From positions 269,063 to 333,062 of the forward strand of contig NZ_CANNGO010000005.1 in the NCBI RefSeq assembly GCF_947504215.1: a DNA stretch of 64,000 nucleotides, read 5' to 3'. Shown in pieces: positions 62,201-64,000 of the stretch (position 1 is its first letter; each line of letters begins with the position of its first letter). The translations under genes and the position numbers were made by a program. A model generated the notes under the pieces. It made no database searches. It was not told where the DNA came from and saw nothing but the letters and a program-made list of their open reading frames with translations. The DNA is from an uncultured Ruegeria sp. (lineage in GTDB: Bacteria > Pseudomonadota > Alphaproteobacteria > Rhodobacterales > Rhodobacteraceae).

Positions 62201-63103
62201 ATGGCGCAACGCTGGACCAACACTTTGACATATGCCGACGTCACCCCGCGGAAGGCGTTTTTGAACCGGCGGCAGGTCATGGCCGGTATGGCTGGTGTCG
62301 GGCTGACTGCTATGTCCCGGCCAGCTGCGGCTGAGGATGGTCTTGAAGCCAATACTTGGGAAGAGATTACGTCTTACAACAACTACTACGAGTTTGGCAC
62401 AGGCAAGGACGACCCGGCCAAGTATGCCGGATCACTGACAACTGAACCGTGGAGCATCAAGATTGATGGCTTGGTGGATCGCCCCGGCGAATACGACTTC
62501 AAGGACATTTTGTCCGAGATGACGATTGAAGAGCGTATCTATCGATTCCGCTGCGTCGAAGCCTGGTCGATGGTGATCCCTTGGAACGGGTTTGAATTGT
62601 CCGATCTGCTGAACATGGCCGGTGTTCAGGAGGATGCAAAGTATGTGGCCTTCGAGACCGCCTATCGCCCGGAAGAAATGCCGGGGGTTCGTTCCCCTGT
62701 TCTCGAATGGCCCTATCGCGAAGGTCTGCGTATGGATGAGGCGATGCATCCTCTGACAATTATGGCAACTGGGATTTATGACCGACCTATCCCGAACCAG
62801 AACGGGGCACCTCTGCGTTTGGTGGTGCCTTGGAAATATGGGTTCAAGTCGATCAAGTCGATTGTCCGTATAACGTTGACTGACACTCAGCCGCCGACCA
62901 GTTGGAACATGGCCGGTCCGCGAGAGTATGGTTTCTATAGCAATGTAAACCCCAATGTGGATCATCCCCGCTGGTCGCAGGGCTCGGAGCGGCGCATTGG
63001 AGGTGGTCTGTTTTCCAAGCGCGTTCCCACCTTGATGTTCAATGGATATGAACAAGAGGTTGCCAGCTTGTATAATGGCATGGATCTGGCAAAGAATTAC
63101 TGA
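62201..63103 (+). CDS. msrP: periplasmic methionine sulfoxide reductase, molybdopterin subunit
   Basis: 300-aa oxidoreductase of the YedY/MsrP family. The Tat signal is NRRQVMAGMAGVGLTAMSRP, and the molybdenum-binding Cys lies in YRFRCVEAWSMVIPWNGF. VPWKYGFKSIKSIVRI is characteristic. It repairs oxidised methionine in periplasmic proteins, taking electrons from MsrQ. The frame opens at 62183; the ATG at 62201 has GGAG about ten bases upstream. It is five bases from msrQ. Confidence 0.95.
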   Translation: MAQRWTNTLTYADVTPRKAFLNRRQVMAGMAGVGLTAMSRPAAAEDGLEANTWEEITSYNNYYEFGTGKDDPAKYAGSLTTEPWSIKIDGLVDRPGEYDFKDILSEMTIEERIYRFRCVEAWSMVIPWNGFELSDLLNMAGVQEDAKYVAFETAYRPEEMPGVRSPVLEWPYREGLRMDEAMHPLTIMATGIYDRPIPNQNGAPLRLVVPWKYGFKSIKSIVRITLTDTQPPTSWNMAGPREYGFYSNVNPNVDHPRWSQGSERRIGGGLFSKRVPTLMFNGYEQEVASLYNGMDLAKNY

Positions 63104-63107
63104 GATC

Positions 63108-63722
63108 ATGCAGGCGGTGAACCAGATATTGCGCAAGATCCCTGTCTGGGGCGTCTACCTGGTGGGCGCGTTGCCTGCACCCTGGTTGCTGTATCTCGCA
63201 ATGACCGGCGGGCTGGGGGTCGAGCCGATCAAAGCGCTCGAGCATGAGTTGGGTGAACTAGCGCTGCAGCTGCTGATCGTTGGTCTGGCTGTTACACCTC
63301 TGCGGCGGCATGTCGGTTTGAACCTGATGAAGTTTCGTCGGGCAATCGGAGTGCTGACATTTGCCTATGTCAGCCTGCATCTGGTGGTTTGGCTGGTGTT
63401 AGATGTACAACTGCCTAGCCAGATCTGGGCCGACATCGTCAAGCGCCCATACATCACAGTTGGTATGGCCGCGTTCCTTATGTTGCTTCCCTTGGCAGTT
63501 ACGTCGAATAACTGGTCAGTGCGGCGTCTAGGTCCGTCCTGGCGCAAATTACATCGGCTGGTTTATCCCGCAGCGCTTCTCGGGGCGCTTCATTATGTGA
63601 TGCTGGCTAAGGGGTTTCAGATCGAACCTTTGATCTATCTGGCGATCATCGCGGGCCTTCTTGTCCTGCGTTTTCCGAGTCCAGGTGGGTTTGCCCGCTG
63701 GCGACAGGCCGATTCCGCCTGA
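63108..63722 (+). CDS. msrQ: haem-binding membrane subunit of MsrPQ
   Basis: 204-aa integral membrane protein with about six helices. It begins QAVNQILRKIPVWGVYLVGA, and has the FGxA-type core: IKALEHELGELALQLLIVGLAVTP, FAYVSLHLVVWLVLD and KLHRLVYPAALLGALHYVML with His residues that bind haem b. MsrQ passes electrons from quinol or flavin to MsrP. The ATG at 63108 is chosen over the upstream in-frame ATG at 63042, which lies in msrP. Confidence 0.93.
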   Translation: MQAVNQILRKIPVWGVYLVGALPAPWLLYLAMTGGLGVEPIKALEHELGELALQLLIVGLAVTPLRRHVGLNLMKFRRAIGVLTFAYVSLHLVVWLVLDVQLPSQIWADIVKRPYITVGMAAFLMLLPLAVTSNNWSVRRLGPSWRKLHRLVYPAALLGALHYVMLAKGFQIEPLIYLAIIAGLLVLRFPSPGGFARWRQADSA

Positions 63723-63953
63723 CTCGCGACCGAGTCTGCCGGTATTTTTACGTACACGCTTTGTGGCGGCGTTTTTTCGAGTTGGATACGCGCGTTTTAG
63801 GCGCGGTTGCGCTCAGGTGTATTTATGTAGCTTTTTGATAAATAAATATAAAATCGCCAGTTGAGAGATTTTCCGAGTTTTTGTCTTTTTCTGCTTGCGG
63901 TCTTTGTCAGTAGTACTTAGAACCCCCTTCACCGGCGCTGCTGAGGCTGCGCT

Positions 63954-64000
63954 GACGGGTCGGGGAGACGGCCGGACGGGTTGGAGAGACAGCTGGACGC
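63954..64000. repeat. 21-bp tandem repeat running off the right edge
   Basis: Two complete units (63954-63974 and 63975-63995) and the first five bases of a third. Units differ at a few positions (GACGGGT[C/T]GG[G/A]GAGAC[G/A]GC[C/T]G). The unit length is a multiple of three and could encode a Gly/Arg/Asp-rich seven-residue repeat, but no start is seen in the window. Confidence 0.6.

Noticed and set aside
1..64000. tRNA, rRNA, CRISPR arrays, prophage or intact insertion sequences.
   Set aside because: None could be recognised in the gene-free stretches; the holin-family gene at 19741 is a common chromosomal membrane protein without other phage genes nearby.

Overview
The window reads as chromosomal DNA of an alphaproteobacterium of the family Rhodobacteraceae, most likely the marine Roseobacter group. 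The evidence is two separate TRAP transporter loci, an IalB-family protein, a malonyl-CoA synthetase, an imuA-imuB-dnaE2 mutagenesis operon with an alphaproteobacterial SOS box (GAAC-N7-GAAC), FnrL-type boxes (TTGAT-N4-ATCAA), and msrPQ. Gene density is high. I see no rRNA, tRNA, CRISPR array or intact insertion sequence.

Layout. (1) 1-6096: a divergent catabolic cluster. On the minus strand lie a flavin-dependent monooxygenase, an aldo/keto reductase, a flavin reductase and TRAP permeases Q and M (M cut by the window edge). On the plus strand lie a GntR/UTRA regulator and a Gfo/Idh/MocA enzyme. The enzyme set matches the oxidative sulfoquinovose (SMO) route, but with a TRAP importer and possibly an NAD-dependent glycosidase; this is the most interesting system here. 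(2) 6246-12512: serine biosynthesis (serC, serA, serB) around a phosphatase and matB. (3) 12533-24102: housekeeping and small exported proteins: an ArsR/SRPBCC pair, asparaginase, IalB, an unannotated small lipoprotein behind an FNR box, an LprI-like protein, rlmN, cytochrome P460, cbpA/cbpM, a PLP lyase, a LOG protein, threonine dehydratase and dapD. (4) 24304-27498: a decaying accessory stretch with a truncated TetR gene, an exported NTF2-like protein, an alpha/beta-hydrolase pseudogene and two TetR-type palindromes, then a three-gene glyoxalase operon. (5) 27790-34104: a DctB/DctD two-component system and TRAP DctPQM; the DctD-like regulator has lost the GAFTGA loop. (6) 34370-42441: an AraC-type regulator, exported hydrolase, ankyrin protein, FosX-like fosfomycin hydrolase, orphan iron-binding protein, XRE-cupin/GNAT pair and phenylalanine hydroxylase. 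(7) 42561-48514: an Lrp regulator and the SOS mutagenesis operon. (8) 48614-54264: an old-yellow-enzyme homologue and a divergent mdeR / mdeA-mdeB methionine degradation locus. (9) 54265-60718: a gene-poor stretch, then a sugar-type ABC transporter with a LacI regulator. (10) 61122-64000: a Tat-exported cyclase, msrPQ, and the start of a 21-bp tandem repeat at the right edge.

How the genes work together. Several units are complete pathways or circuits: possible sulfonate-sugar uptake, desulfonation and reduction (1); 3-phosphoglycerate to serine (2); sensing and uptake of an organic acid (5); methionine to methanethiol plus 2-oxobutyrate and on to propionyl-CoA (8); error-prone lesion bypass (7); and periplasmic methionine sulfoxide repair (10). 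All functional calls come from reading the protein and DNA sequence and recalling families; no database search was run.
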